DNA from: Alistipes sp.
GTDB taxonomy: Bacteria; Bacteroidota; Bacteroidia; Bacteroidales; Rikenellaceae
Reading direction: 5' to 3'
Length of the DNA stretch: 64,000 nucleotides
NCBI GenBank assembly: GCA_017623505.1
Contig: JAGAOZ010000024.1
Coordinates: 1-64,000 of the forward strand
Shown here: positions 15,777-24,812 of the stretch, one piece after another
Numbering within the stretch: position 1 is the stretch's first letter
Layout: each line of letters opens with the position of its first letter
Made by a program: the position numbers and the translations under genes
Notes under the pieces: generated by a model
The model's database searches: none
What the model was told of the DNA's origin: nothing
Seen by the model: only the letters and a program-made list of their open reading frames with translations

Positions 15777-17044
15777 CACAGCCACCACTCACCATACCGC
15801 ACGATATAACTGTTCCTGCCGCCGAGCGTATCGCAGCAGCGAACGGAACACCTATCTATATTATCAACACACCGGAGTATGAGGTGGTGCGCCTCTCGTT
15901 TGTCTTTCACGCAGGTTCCACCACTCAGCTCCACCCTTTCACCGCATCCGCAACAGCCAATATGTTGGCCGAGGGCAGTGAGCAACTATCTGCCCAGCAG
16001 ATAGCCGAGCGTTTGGATTATTACGGCTCATATTTCGACATCAATATCGACCGCGACCACTCCTATATCACGTTCTGCACGCTCTCAAAGTTCTTTACTC
16101 AAACGGCTGAGGTCATTGAGCAGATTATACTCCATCCGACCTTCCCCGACGAGGAGGTAGCCACCTACCGCACCAAACGCCGTCAGATGCTCGATGTTGA
16201 GCGTCGCAAGGTGCAGACCATCGCACGCGAAAACTTTGCCAAAGCTATGTTTGGTGCAGAGCACCCCTACGGCGTATCGTATGCAACCGACGACTATGAT
16301 AATCTTCAGCGGGAGGCTATAGTGGAGCACTACATCAATCGTTACACCGCCGAAAATTGTTTGGTAGTTTGCAGCGGTAAGATTGACCATAGAACCAGGG
16401 AGCGTATTATGGAGATTACGGACCAACTGCCACACAGAGCAGAGAGCCAAATCGTAACTCTCCCTCCATTTCAGACTACCCATTCGATGCGCATACAACA
16501 TGATGGAGCAGTACAATCCTCAATCCGTATGGGCCGCATGCTCTTTGAGCGCAGTCATCCCGACTTTATCCCTATGCAGGTCCTTTCAACGGTTTTAGGC
16601 GGTTATTTCGGTTCTCGTTTGATGCAGAACCTACGTGAGCGCAATGGCTTTACGTATGGCGTCTTTTCAGCTATGGTAAACTTTCAGCAAGCAGGCTACT
16701 TGGCTATTGCCACCCAAGTTGGCGCAGAGGTTACTGCCGAGGCTCAGCGACAGATACTCCTTGAGATAGAGCGACTTCGCAACGAAGCCGTCAGCATTGA
16801 GGAGTTGGAACTCGTCAAGAATATTATGGCAGGCGAAATGATGCGCATCCTCGATGGTCCGTTCGGCATAGCTGACGTCACTACGGAGAATATCCTCTGC
16901 GGTTTTGACAACTCACGCATCAATTACAATCTACAACGTATCCGCCAAACCACCCCCGATGAGTTGCTATCATTAGCACAAAAATACCTCCGCGAGGAGG
17001 ATTTGGTCAGCGTCGTTGTCGGCGACCTCGAAAACAATGAGTAA
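15773..17044 (+). CDS. M16 family protein, non-catalytic partner
   Basis: A 423-residue M16-fold protein. The region equivalent to the zinc motif reads TASATANMLAEGSEQ, with no HxxEH, so it should be inactive on its own. The C-terminal half carries the conserved RNLRERNGFTYGVFS-type segment (substrate-binding Arg/Tyr in the family). It is translationally coupled to the catalytic subunit by a 4-nt overlap. Confidence 0.88.
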   Translation: MTQPPLTIPHDITVPAAERIAAANGTPIYIINTPEYEVVRLSFVFHAGSTTQLHPFTASATANMLAEGSEQLSAQQIAERLDYYGSYFDINIDRDHSYITFCTLSKFFTQTAEVIEQIILHPTFPDEEVATYRTKRRQMLDVERRKVQTIARENFAKAMFGAEHPYGVSYATDDYDNLQREAIVEHYINRYTAENCLVVCSGKIDHRTRERIMEITDQLPHRAESQIVTLPPFQTTHSMRIQHDGAVQSSIRMGRMLFERSHPDFIPMQVLSTVLGGYFGSRLMQNLRERNGFTYGVFSAMVNFQQAGYLAIATQVGAEVTAEAQRQILLEIERLRNEAVSIEELELVKNIMAGEMMRILDGPFGIADVTTENILCGFDNSRINYNLQRIRQTTPDELLSLAQKYLREEDLVSVVVGDLENNE

Positions 17045-17069
17045 TGAGTAATTAGTAATGAGTAATTAG
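17042..17069. repeat. Tandem 14-mer TAATGAGTAATTAG (two copies)
   Basis: Two exact copies, 17042-17055 and 17056-17069, begin inside the stop codon of the M16 partner gene (TAA at 17042-17044). The same 14-mer occurs inverted at 775-788. An AATTTTGAATT unit follows at about 17107. Confidence 0.8.
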
Positions 17070-17123
17070 AATATTTCTCTAAACTCTCTAAATTCCCTAA
17101 ATTCTCAATTTTGAATTATAACC

Positions 17124-17152
17124 ATTAAGGCTGCCCCAAAAGCAGCCTTAAT
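17124..17152. terminator. Hairpin between convergent M16 and rsmA genes
   Basis: A perfect 11-bp stem, ATTAAGGCTGC (17124-17134) with GCAGCCTTAAT (17142-17152), lies between the convergent stops. T-runs are weak on both sides, so it may be a shared bidirectional terminator. Confidence 0.6.
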
Positions 17153-17154
17153 CG

Positions 17155-17943
17155 TTATATCCTATTCTCTTTCACCCAATTTGTCAGCTCCACAAAATCT
17201 GCGACCGATAGCTGCTCGGCTCGTTGCGTAAAGAAACGATGCTCTGCACCGCCAAAGTCACCAAATACAGAACGCAGCGAGTTACGTATCATCTTGCGTC
17301 GCTGTCCAAACGAAGCCTTCACAACCTTCACAAACAGAGCCTCATCGCATGCCAACGCCTCTGTTGCATTTCTCTTCAACCTGATGACAGCCGACTTAAC
17401 CTTTGGTGGTGGATTAAAGACCTTCTCGCCGACAGTAAACAAATACTCTATATCGTACCATGCCTGCAACAAAACACTCAGTATACCATACTCTCGTGAG
17501 CCTGGTGGCTCGGCAATACGCACCGCCACCTCTCGCTGAATCATACCCACACATTCGGGCACAATATCGCGATTCTCAATTATCTTAAAGAATATTTGTG
17601 ACGATATGTTATACGGGAAATTACCTATCACACGCAGCTGCTCACCGAAACGCTCCCGCAGATTCATCTGCAAGAAATCGCCCTCGATAAGACGTGGTGC
17701 AAAGTCTGGATAATGTTCGTGAAGATACTCTACACTCTCCGAGTCTATCTCTGCTCCGTATGTGGTAATATCCTCTCGTTGCAGCAAAAACTGCGTCAGC
17801 ACGCCCATACCGCAACCAACCTCAAGCACCTGTGCCGGATGTTCAGCGTCGCCCCCTGAAAGAGAGTCGCATATCTTACGGGCGATATTCAAGTCCGTAA
17901 GAAAATGCTGTCCTAAAGCCTTTTTAGCCCTTACTTCTCCCAT
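17155..17943 (-). CDS. rsmA: 16S rRNA (adenine(1518)-N6/adenine(1519)-N6)-dimethyltransferase
   Basis: A 262-residue protein of normal length for RsmA/KsgA, which dimethylates two adjacent adenines in helix 45 of 16S rRNA late in 30S assembly. It has the N-terminal KKALGQHFLTD motif, SAM motif LEVGCGMGVLTQFLL and the catalytic IGNFPYNISSQIFFK (NxPY). The C-terminal helical domain contains FGQRRKMIRNSL. It starts 6 nt after the recQ stop and is probably co-transcribed with it. Confidence 0.95.
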   Translation of the reverse strand: MGEVRAKKALGQHFLTDLNIARKICDSLSGGDAEHPAQVLEVGCGMGVLTQFLLQREDITTYGAEIDSESVEYLHEHYPDFAPRLIEGDFLQMNLRERFGEQLRVIGNFPYNISSQIFFKIIENRDIVPECVGMIQREVAVRIAEPPGSREYGILSVLLQAWYDIEYLFTVGEKVFNPPPKVKSAVIRLKRNATEALACDEALFVKVVKASFGQRRKMIRNSLRSVFGDFGGAEHRFFTQRAEQLSVADFVELTNWVKENRI

Positions 17944-17949
17944 AGTCGC

Positions 17950-20145
17950 TTAATTACCCACCTCGCACAAGAACTTAATTCTCACCAAACGAATCTCCTC
18001 CTCGGTATAGTCCGAGCCAAGTTCATCAATTGCCGCATCCAAAGAGTCACTCTCTGCATCCTCTTTGAAATAGAGGTAAATATCCTCGACCTTCTCCTCG
18101 TCCATATAGCTATCCAGATAGTACGATATATCCAATCGTGTACCCGAATTTACAATAGCCTCAATCTCGGTCAAAAGCTCGTCAAACGAAAGATTCTTGG
18201 CACGTGCAATATCCTCAAAATCCATCTTACGGTCGATAGACTGTATGATAAAAATCTTATTACCCGCCTTATTGGCAACAGACTTCACAACCATATCTTG
18301 CGGACGGATAATATCCTTCTCCTCGACGTATGCCTTGATGAGCTTTATAAACTCCTCGCCAAACTTCTTCGCCTTGCCGACTCCTACACCCGATATATTC
18401 TGCATCTCTTCGATGGTTATCGGGTACTGAATAGCCATATCCTCCAGCGATGGGTCTTGGAATATAACAAACGTAGGCAGGTCGTGCTTCTTAGCAACCT
18501 TCTTACGCAAATCCTTCAACATAGCGAACAACTCCTCGTCGGCAGCTCCGCCACCCTTACCCACCTGGGCACCCATCATCTCCTCTGGATTCTCCTCGTT
18601 GTCGTAGTCGTGGTCAAGAGTTATGGTTACCATCTGTGGAGATTTAATAAAGGCCAAACCCTTCTGATTTACCGACAGAAGACCGTAATTCTCTATGTTC
18701 TTATCTATCAAGCCCATAATCAATCCCTGGCGCACTACTGCACCCCAGAACTTGGCATCGTGCTCGGCTCCCTTACCAAAAGAGTCTATCTTATTGTGTC
18801 CATAGCTCTTTACCTGAGCGGTGGTCTTACCCACCAACACCGCTATCAAATGCTCCGACTTGAACTTATCACCAATAGCCTGCAATGTCTCCAACAGCAG
18901 TTTCATATCGCGTCGAACATCCACCTTTGGTTTTGGACGCACGCAGTTGTCACAACATCCACAATCCGGCTCGGTATACTCCTCACCGAAGTAGTGCAAC
19001 AACGTCTTACGACGACACATCGAACTTTCAGCATAGGATACAGTCTCCAACAACAGTAACTTACCAATCTCCTGCTCAGCCACAGGCTTACCCTGCATAA
19101 ACTTCTCCAGCTTCTGAATATCCTTGTAGCTATAAAACGTCAAGCAGTGTCCCTCACCGCCATCACGTCCGGCACGACCCGTCTCCTGATAATATCCCTC
19201 CAATGATTTAGGAATATCGTAGTGGATTACATATCGCACATCGGGCTTGTCAATACCCATACCGAAGGCTATCGTTGCCACTATCACATCGACCCTCTCC
19301 ATCAAGAAATCATCCTGATTATCGGCTCTGGTCTGGGCATCCATACCGGCATGGTAGGCACGAGCTTTGATGCCGTTAGCAATGAGTAACTCTGCCAACT
19401 CCTCCACCTTCTTACGGCTCAAGCAATAGATGATACCACTCTTACCCTCCTTTTGTTTGATAAAACATATTATCTCATGCTCAGCGTTACGCTTAGGACG
19501 AATCTCATAAAACAGATTAGGGCGATTGAACGACGACTTAAACACCGATGCATCACTCATACCCAAGTTCTTTTGGATATCCATCTGCACCTTTGGTGTT
19601 GCGGTAGCAGTCAGCGCAATCAGCGGAGCCTGACCAATATCATTGATTATAGGACGTATACGACGATACTCAGGGCGGAAATCGTGTCCCCACTCCGAGA
19701 TACAGTGTGCCTCGTCGATAGCATAGAACGATATTTTAATCTTACGTAAGAAAGCGACATTATCCTCTTTAGTCAAGGACTCAGGAGCGAAATAGAGCAA
19801 CTTAGTCTTACCATCCAACACATCCTGGCGCACTTGATTGATAGCCGACTTATTGAGCGAAGAGTTCAAGAAATGAGCAATACCCGAATCTGTCGAGAAG
19901 GTACGCATAGCATCCACCTGATTCTTCATCAACGCGATAAGTGGCGAGATGATAATAGCCACACCATCCATCAACAGTGCCGGCAGCTGATAACATAGTG
20001 ATTTACCGCCTCCGGTAGGCATCAAGACAAATGTATCACGACCCTCAAGCAGGTTACGTATCACAGCCTCCTGATTACCCTTAAATGAGGTAAAGCCAAA
20101 ATACTCCTTTAATTTTTCGTGTAAAATACTCTGTTGCTGACTCAT
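17950..20145 (-). CDS. recQ: RecQ DNA helicase (second paralogue, with HRDC)
   Basis: A 731-residue SF2 helicase with Walker A MPTGGGKSLCYQLP, DEAH box AIDEAHCISEWGHDFRPEYR, motif VI QETGRAGRDG and Zn-binding Cys (CRRKTLLHYFGEEYTEPDCGCCDNCV). An RQC winged helix follows, then an HRDC domain (about 540-610, SGVGVGKAKKFGEEF) and a C-terminal extension of about 100 acidic residues (VEDIYLYFKEDAESDS). It is longer than Escherichia coli RecQ (about 610) and than the paralogue at 6793. It heads an operon with rsmA and is transcribed divergently from lptB. Confidence 0.94.
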   Translation of the reverse strand: MSQQQSILHEKLKEYFGFTSFKGNQEAVIRNLLEGRDTFVLMPTGGGKSLCYQLPALLMDGVAIIISPLIALMKNQVDAMRTFSTDSGIAHFLNSSLNKSAINQVRQDVLDGKTKLLYFAPESLTKEDNVAFLRKIKISFYAIDEAHCISEWGHDFRPEYRRIRPIINDIGQAPLIALTATATPKVQMDIQKNLGMSDASVFKSSFNRPNLFYEIRPKRNAEHEIICFIKQKEGKSGIIYCLSRKKVEELAELLIANGIKARAYHAGMDAQTRADNQDDFLMERVDVIVATIAFGMGIDKPDVRYVIHYDIPKSLEGYYQETGRAGRDGGEGHCLTFYSYKDIQKLEKFMQGKPVAEQEIGKLLLLETVSYAESSMCRRKTLLHYFGEEYTEPDCGCCDNCVRPKPKVDVRRDMKLLLETLQAIGDKFKSEHLIAVLVGKTTAQVKSYGHNKIDSFGKGAEHDAKFWGAVVRQGLIMGLIDKNIENYGLLSVNQKGLAFIKSPQMVTITLDHDYDNEENPEEMMGAQVGKGGGAADEELFAMLKDLRKKVAKKHDLPTFVIFQDPSLEDMAIQYPITIEEMQNISGVGVGKAKKFGEEFIKLIKAYVEEKDIIRPQDMVVKSVANKAGNKIFIIQSIDRKMDFEDIARAKNLSFDELLTEIEAIVNSGTRLDISYYLDSYMDEEKVEDIYLYFKEDAESDSLDAAIDELGSDYTEEEIRLVRIKFLCEVGN

Positions 20146-20205
20146 ATTTATTATATAAATACGACAATCTGTCTTTTAAACCCTAACAAAACTTGAATTT
20201 CATCT

Positions 20206-20213
20206 CAAAGATA
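20206..20213 (-). promoter_or_regulatory. -7 element of the recQ-rsmA operon
   Basis: TATCTTTG on the minus strand, about 60 nt before the recQ ATG at 20145. Confidence 0.5.
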
Positions 20214-20236
20214 AAACTTTTTTTCAAAAAAAATAA

Positions 20237-20244
20237 TAACTTTG
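20237..20244 (+). promoter_or_regulatory. -7 element of the lptB operon
   Basis: TAACTTTG, 19 nt before the lptB ATG at 20264. The divergent recQ -7 element lies only 23 bp away, so the two promoters' upstream parts overlap. Confidence 0.55.
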
Positions 20245-20263
20245 TAAAAAATTTAAGTCCAAT

Positions 20264-21211
20264 ATGCGATTATTTACAAGTGAGCTGGTCAAGAAGTATA
20301 AGGCCCGCACGGTGGTAAACCACGTAACCATCGACGTTAATCAAGGTGAGATTGTCGGTCTGCTGGGCCCTAATGGTGCCGGTAAGACCACTACCTTTTA
20401 TATGATAGTAGGCTTGATTAAGCCTAACGAGGGTAAGATATTTCTCCAGAATGATGAGGGAGCTATCACAGAGCTTACCAAGCTACCTGTCTACCGCCGC
20501 GCACAATTGGGTGTAGGCTATTTGGCGCAGGAGGCTTCGGTATTCCGTCGCTTGAGTGTCGAGGATAACATCCGTTCTGTGTTGGAGATGACCTCATACA
20601 GCAAAGAGTACCAGCGTGACCGCTTGGAGTCGCTTATCGAGGAGTTCCGCTTGCAGAAGGTGCGCAAGAGTCTGGGTATCCAACTTTCGGGAGGTGAGCG
20701 TCGTCGTACGGAAATTGCCCGCGCCGTAGCCATAAATCCATCTTTCATCCTCTTGGATGAGCCTTTTGCCGGTGTAGACCCTATCGCTGTCGAGGATATT
20801 CAGAGCATTGTTGCTACGCTTAAGAATAAGAATATCGGCGTGATTATCACCGACCACAACGTCGATGAGACACTTGCTATTACCGACCGAACATACCTGC
20901 TCTATGAGGGTAAAATTCTTAAAGCTGGTACTGCTGAGGATTTGGCCAATGATGAGGTTGTTCGCCGAGTATATCTTGGTAAGAACTTCCAGTTGCGTAA
21001 GCCTGCCGTCATTGAGACGCTCGACCAGAAAGAGCCACTTGCCGATGCGCCTGTGGAGCCCGCCGAGCCAAAGGTTGAGCCTACTGAGCAAAAAGCAGAG
21101 CCGAGTGAGCCTGCTGAGCTTGCCGAGCAAAACGTTGAGCCAACCGAGCAGGTTGCCCAACCTCAAGCCGAGCCTACATTAGAGCAAAATAATACAGATA
21201 ATAATGGATAA
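20264..21211 (+). CDS. lptB: LPS export ABC transporter ATPase LptB with a long C-terminal tail
   Basis: The first ~245 residues are a standard LptB. They include Walker A GLLGPNGAGKTTTFYMI, a Q-loop in VGYLAQEASVFRRL, the signature QLSGGERRRTEIARA, Walker B FILLDEPFAGVDP and H-loop ITDHN. It powers LPS extraction by LptFG at the inner membrane. Unusually, a tail of about 65 residues follows, built from EPxE/EPTEQ-like Pro-Glu-Ala repeats ending in NNTDNNG. The usual family length is near 240. The start codon of aroA lies inside its last codons (8-nt overlap), so lptB, aroA, aroC, prmC and recX form one tight cluster. Confidence 0.93.
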   Translation: MRLFTSELVKKYKARTVVNHVTIDVNQGEIVGLLGPNGAGKTTTFYMIVGLIKPNEGKIFLQNDEGAITELTKLPVYRRAQLGVGYLAQEASVFRRLSVEDNIRSVLEMTSYSKEYQRDRLESLIEEFRLQKVRKSLGIQLSGGERRRTEIARAVAINPSFILLDEPFAGVDPIAVEDIQSIVATLKNKNIGVIITDHNVDETLAITDRTYLLYEGKILKAGTAEDLANDEVVRRVYLGKNFQLRKPAVIETLDQKEPLADAPVEPAEPKVEPTEQKAEPSEPAELAEQNVEPTEQVAQPQAEPTLEQNNTDNNG

Positions 21212-22457
21212 ATCAGTCTCCGCCGGGCCTATCAAGGGCATCGTCATACCGCCAAGTTCCAAAAGCTATGCTCAGCGAGCCATAGCCTTATCACTTCTTG
21301 CCGAGGGGACAACCACGCTTCGCAATATTGAGTTCTGCAAAGACACTCTCTCTGCCTTGTCGTGCGTCAAGGCATTAGGTGCCCAAGTCGAGTTCATTGA
21401 TGACAGTACCATACGCATCAAAGGTGGACTGAGCCCCCTTTCCAACACCCTTCACGTCGGAGAATCAGGCTTAGCCACACGTCTTTTCACGCCTATCGCG
21501 GCACTCTCATCTGTGCCCATACGTATCGAGGGTGAGGGAACACTTCTACATCGCCCTATGCAGATGATGATTGAGCCACTGCGCACATTGGGCGTGCAAC
21601 TCAAGGATGGTGGTGGTTATCTACCTTTTGAGGTTCAAGGTCCTATTAAAGGTGGCAAAGTTCGAGTAGATGGCAGTATCTCTTCACAATTTATCACAGG
21701 ACTACTCTTAGCCCTTCCACTTGCCGAGCAGGACACCACTTTGTATGTAGACTCTGCTGTTTCGACACCTTATCTTGATATGACAATCGATACGGCTCGT
21801 CGCTTCGGTGTGGAGATTCTACACAACCAGGGCGATTACAGCGAATTCTTCATCGAGGGCGGACAACACTACTCTCCAACCGACATCGCCATCGAGGGTG
21901 ACTGGAGCGGAGCCTCTACCCTTATGGTTGCGGGAGCTATTGCAGGCGAGGTAAGCATTAAGAATCTATCGACACTCTCTCGTCAAGCCGACACGGTTAT
22001 CTGTCAAGCTTTAGAGCGTGCCGGTGCGGGGTTAATCATCGAGGATGACACCATCACCGTTACCCGCCGACCACTCCGAGCCTTTAGCTTCGACGCAACA
22101 CATTGTCCCGACCTGTTCCCTGCGCTTGTAGCCTTGGCGGCAGCCGCAGATGGCCAATCAACAATCATCGGCACAGAGCGTCTGCGCCATAAGGAGAGCG
22201 ACAGAGCCGAAACTCTACGTGAGGAGTATGAGAAGCTGGGTATCGAGGTCGATTTATCGGAGGATAATATCATGAAGATACGTGGAGGTAACATTCAGCC
22301 GGCAGTAGTTCATAGCCACGACGACCACCGTATCGCCATGTCTTTGGCGGTGTCGGCGTTACGCTGTGGAGGCGAGATTACAATCCGCAATGCCGAGTGC
22401 GTCGAGAAGAGTTATCCATCATTCTTCGAGGATTTGGAATCATTAATTATACGATAA
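21204..22457 (+). CDS. aroA: 3-phosphoshikimate 1-carboxyvinyltransferase (EPSP synthase)
   Basis: A 417-residue shikimate-pathway enzyme that joins shikimate-3-phosphate and PEP. Family motifs include PPSSKSYAQRAIALSLLA (Lys/Ser at the S3P site), GESGLATRLFTPIA in place of the usual GNAGT-type loop, RVDGSISSQFITGLLLALP, and RLRHKESDRAETL with the active-site KESDR. The GESG/S variant loop is typical of Bacteroidetes. It overlaps lptB by 8 nt and is followed by aroC after 1 nt. Confidence 0.93.
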   Translation: MDKSVSAGPIKGIVIPPSSKSYAQRAIALSLLAEGTTTLRNIEFCKDTLSALSCVKALGAQVEFIDDSTIRIKGGLSPLSNTLHVGESGLATRLFTPIAALSSVPIRIEGEGTLLHRPMQMMIEPLRTLGVQLKDGGGYLPFEVQGPIKGGKVRVDGSISSQFITGLLLALPLAEQDTTLYVDSAVSTPYLDMTIDTARRFGVEILHNQGDYSEFFIEGGQHYSPTDIAIEGDWSGASTLMVAGAIAGEVSIKNLSTLSRQADTVICQALERAGAGLIIEDDTITVTRRPLRAFSFDATHCPDLFPALVALAAAADGQSTIIGTERLRHKESDRAETLREEYEKLGIEVDLSEDNIMKIRGGNIQPAVVHSHDDHRIAMSLAVSALRCGGEITIRNAECVEKSYPSFFEDLESLIIR

Positions 22458-22458
22458 T

Positions 22459-23439
22459 ATGAACTCTTGGGGAGAACGTTTCAGACTATCGCTTTGGGGT
22501 GAATCTCACGGCGAGCAGATAGGCGTCAGCATCGACGGCCTACCGGCAGGCATAGCCCTATGCGAAGAGGATTTTGAGGCTGATTTATCACGTCGCAGGG
22601 CAGGTTCCGCAGGAACCACTCCACGCTACGAGAGCGATGCACCACACATCATATCGGGCCTTTTCAAGGGCCATACTACGGGTGCTCCGCTGACTATCTT
22701 GTTCCGCAATGAGAACACTCGCTCGAAGGACTACTCCTCTCTAAAGAGCCACCCACGTCCATCACATGCCGATTTTGTCGCTCAGCAAAAATACGGTGGA
22801 TATAACGACTACCGTGGCGGAGGGCACTTTTCGGGCAGAGTTACACTTGCGCTGGTTGCAGCGGGCGTTGTAGCCAAGAAGATTTTAGGCAACACCATAG
22901 ACTTCACTACCGATATAACCCACATCGGAGGTTGTGCCGATAAAGAGCAATTCACAGCCATTATAGCCGAAGCACAACGAGAGCAAGACTCAGTAGGCGG
23001 TGTTGTTGAGTGCTGCGTAAATGGTATTCCGACAGGTTGGGGAGAGCCATTTTTTGACTCTGCCGAGAGTCTTATTGCCCACCTGCTCTTCTCTGTACCG
23101 GCAATCAAGGGTGTCGAGTTCGGCAGTGGCTTTGAGGCTGCTGCGATGCGAGGCTCGGAGCATAACGACTGCATAATAGAGGCTGATGGCACTACACTTA
23201 CCAACCATGCGGGAGGCATCGTTGGCGGCATCACCAACGGCAATGAGTTGGTAGTCCGTGCTGCCGTTAAACCTACGGCATCCATAGCCAAGGAGCAGAT
23301 GACATACAATTTCGCATCAGGCAAGGTTGAGCCGCTCGCAATCACAGGACGTCACGATACGTGCATAGCTCTGCGTGCGGCGGTAGTTGTAGAGGCTGCC
23401 GTAGCGATAGCTCTTGCAGAATTAAAACTACGAGCTTAG
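22459..23439 (+). CDS. aroC: Chorismate synthase
   Basis: A 326-residue FMN-dependent enzyme that makes chorismate from EPSP, the last shared step of aromatic biosynthesis. The N-terminal LSLWGESHGEQIGVSIDGLPAG is the first signature. The second signature region reads RPSHADFVAQQKYGGYNDYRGGGHFSGR, with Ser where many families have Gly and HFSGR rather than RSSAR. The third is near SIAKEQ, with RHDTCIALRAAVVVEAAVAI at the end. The protein is somewhat shorter than the common 350-360 residues. It follows aroA by 1 nt and precedes prmC by 3 nt. Confidence 0.92.
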   Translation: MNSWGERFRLSLWGESHGEQIGVSIDGLPAGIALCEEDFEADLSRRRAGSAGTTPRYESDAPHIISGLFKGHTTGAPLTILFRNENTRSKDYSSLKSHPRPSHADFVAQQKYGGYNDYRGGGHFSGRVTLALVAAGVVAKKILGNTIDFTTDITHIGGCADKEQFTAIIAEAQREQDSVGGVVECCVNGIPTGWGEPFFDSAESLIAHLLFSVPAIKGVEFGSGFEAAAMRGSEHNDCIIEADGTTLTNHAGGIVGGITNGNELVVRAAVKPTASIAKEQMTYNFASGKVEPLAITGRHDTCIALRAAVVVEAAVAIALAELKLRA

Positions 23440-23442
23440 GCG

Positions 23443-24303
23443 ATGCAGGGTACTCGTGCAGATATCATACGACAGGTATGCGCCCGGATAGAGCACATCT
23501 ACACCGAGCCTAACGAGAGGCGTAATATAGCCCTCATGGCAGCATCTACGGCGGAGGGCGTATCACTTAGCAAATACCTCATAGAGCCTACCGAGCAGGT
23601 CGATATACCCTCATTAGAGGCTATGGTTCAGCATCTTGCCGAAGGACGCCCCATACAGTATATTATAGGCACGACGGAGTTCTGCGGCTTGGAGTTCACC
23701 GTTAAGGAGGGGGTACTGATTCCACGCCCTGAGACTGAGGAGTTGGTAAGTTGGGCTATTGAGAAGAGTAAAGAGTTTGACAGAGCCAAGATTTTGGATA
23801 TGTGCACAGGTAGCGGATGTATCGCTATCAGTTTGGCTCGACGAGTAAATAATGCACGTGTGACAGCCATAGAGCTATCCTCCGAGGCATTAACAATTGC
23901 CCGACAAAACAATAAAATACTCAACACAAACGTTGATTTTATTGAGGCAGACGTATTGGGCACTTTGGCAGTTTTGGGTGAGAGTAAGTTCGATATAATA
24001 ATCTCTAACCCGCCATATATACCTCGCTCTGAGCAGGCTGCGATGCGTATAAACGTAACACAATACGAGCCCTCGATGGCTCTTTTTGTCGAGGATGAGA
24101 AGCCGTTGCTTTTCTATGAGGCGATAGCCACCCACGCTCTTCAGAGGCTACACCAAGGCGGATATTTACTCTTTGAGGTCCACGAAGACTATGCCTCAGC
24201 GACGGCCGAGATGTTGCAGACACGAGGATTTGATGAGATAGAGCTACGCAAAGATTTCAGAGATAAGCCACGAATGATATGTTGCCGACTAAACCAAAAA
24301 TAA
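23443..24303 (+). CDS. prmC: Peptide chain release factor N5-glutamine methyltransferase
   Basis: A 286-residue SAM-dependent enzyme that methylates the Gln of the GGQ motif in release factors. It has an N-terminal helical recognition domain (about 1-75), the substrate-binding stretch GVLIPRPETEELVSWAI, SAM motif ILDMCTGSGCIAISLA and the catalytic NPPYIPRSE. Length and motif order are normal. It sits 3 nt after aroC, and its end overlaps the recX start by 25 nt. Confidence 0.94.
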   Translation: MQGTRADIIRQVCARIEHIYTEPNERRNIALMAASTAEGVSLSKYLIEPTEQVDIPSLEAMVQHLAEGRPIQYIIGTTEFCGLEFTVKEGVLIPRPETEELVSWAIEKSKEFDRAKILDMCTGSGCIAISLARRVNNARVTAIELSSEALTIARQNNKILNTNVDFIEADVLGTLAVLGESKFDIIISNPPYIPRSEQAAMRINVTQYEPSMALFVEDEKPLLFYEAIATHALQRLHQGGYLLFEVHEDYASATAEMLQTRGFDEIELRKDFRDKPRMICCRLNQK

Positions 24304-24785
24304 GACACTCGAAGAGTGGTGACGAGGCACTCACGTCGCTTATGCGGCTGTGCGCACGTGCCGAACGTTCGTCAGGCGATGCTATGCGACTGATGAAACT
24401 CTGGGACGTAGACCCTGCCGAGCAGCAACGTGTTCTGAAGCGACTGTTGGCCGAACGATTCATCGACGATAAGCGCTATGCCGAGGCTTTTGTGCGAGAG
24501 AAGACCTCGCTTTCAGCGTGGGGCGAATATAAGATACGTGCTGCGCTACAACGTAAAGGCATTGCCCGGCAGACCATCACCGAGGCTTTGGCAAGTGCGT
24601 CGGCGGGAGGCTCTACGGAGCGTTTAGAGCAGAAACTACGCAGTAAGCTGCGCACCATAAAGTACGAGTCGGAGTACCAACTCAAAGGCAAGCTACTACG
24701 CTATGCCTCCTCACTTGGCTACCCTATGGATGAGGCTATGGAGGCCGTAGAACATGTAATATCCACCTTGAGCAACCAAGACTAA
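24279..24785 (+). CDS. recX: Regulatory protein RecX
   Basis: A 168-residue, all-helical protein of the RecX family, which modulates RecA filament growth. It has the three-helix repeats of the family with RFIDDKRYAEAFVREKTSLSAWGEYKIRAALQRKGI and a C-terminal KGKLLRYASSLGYPMDEAMEAVEHV. It begins inside the end of prmC, which implies translational coupling. RecA is not in this window. Confidence 0.88.
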   Translation: MLPTKPKIRHSKSGDEALTSLMRLCARAERSSGDAMRLMKLWDVDPAEQQRVLKRLLAERFIDDKRYAEAFVREKTSLSAWGEYKIRAALQRKGIARQTITEALASASAGGSTERLEQKLRSKLRTIKYESEYQLKGKLLRYASSLGYPMDEAMEAVEHVISTLSNQD

Positions 24786-24812
24786 ATAGATGATAAACAA
24801 AAACCAAATGAT

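Noticed and set aside
15773..17044. Second M16 gene as a decayed pseudogene because the zinc motif is missing
   Set aside because: The frame is intact, substrate-binding motifs are kept and it is coupled to an active M16 gene, as in known active/inactive pairs.
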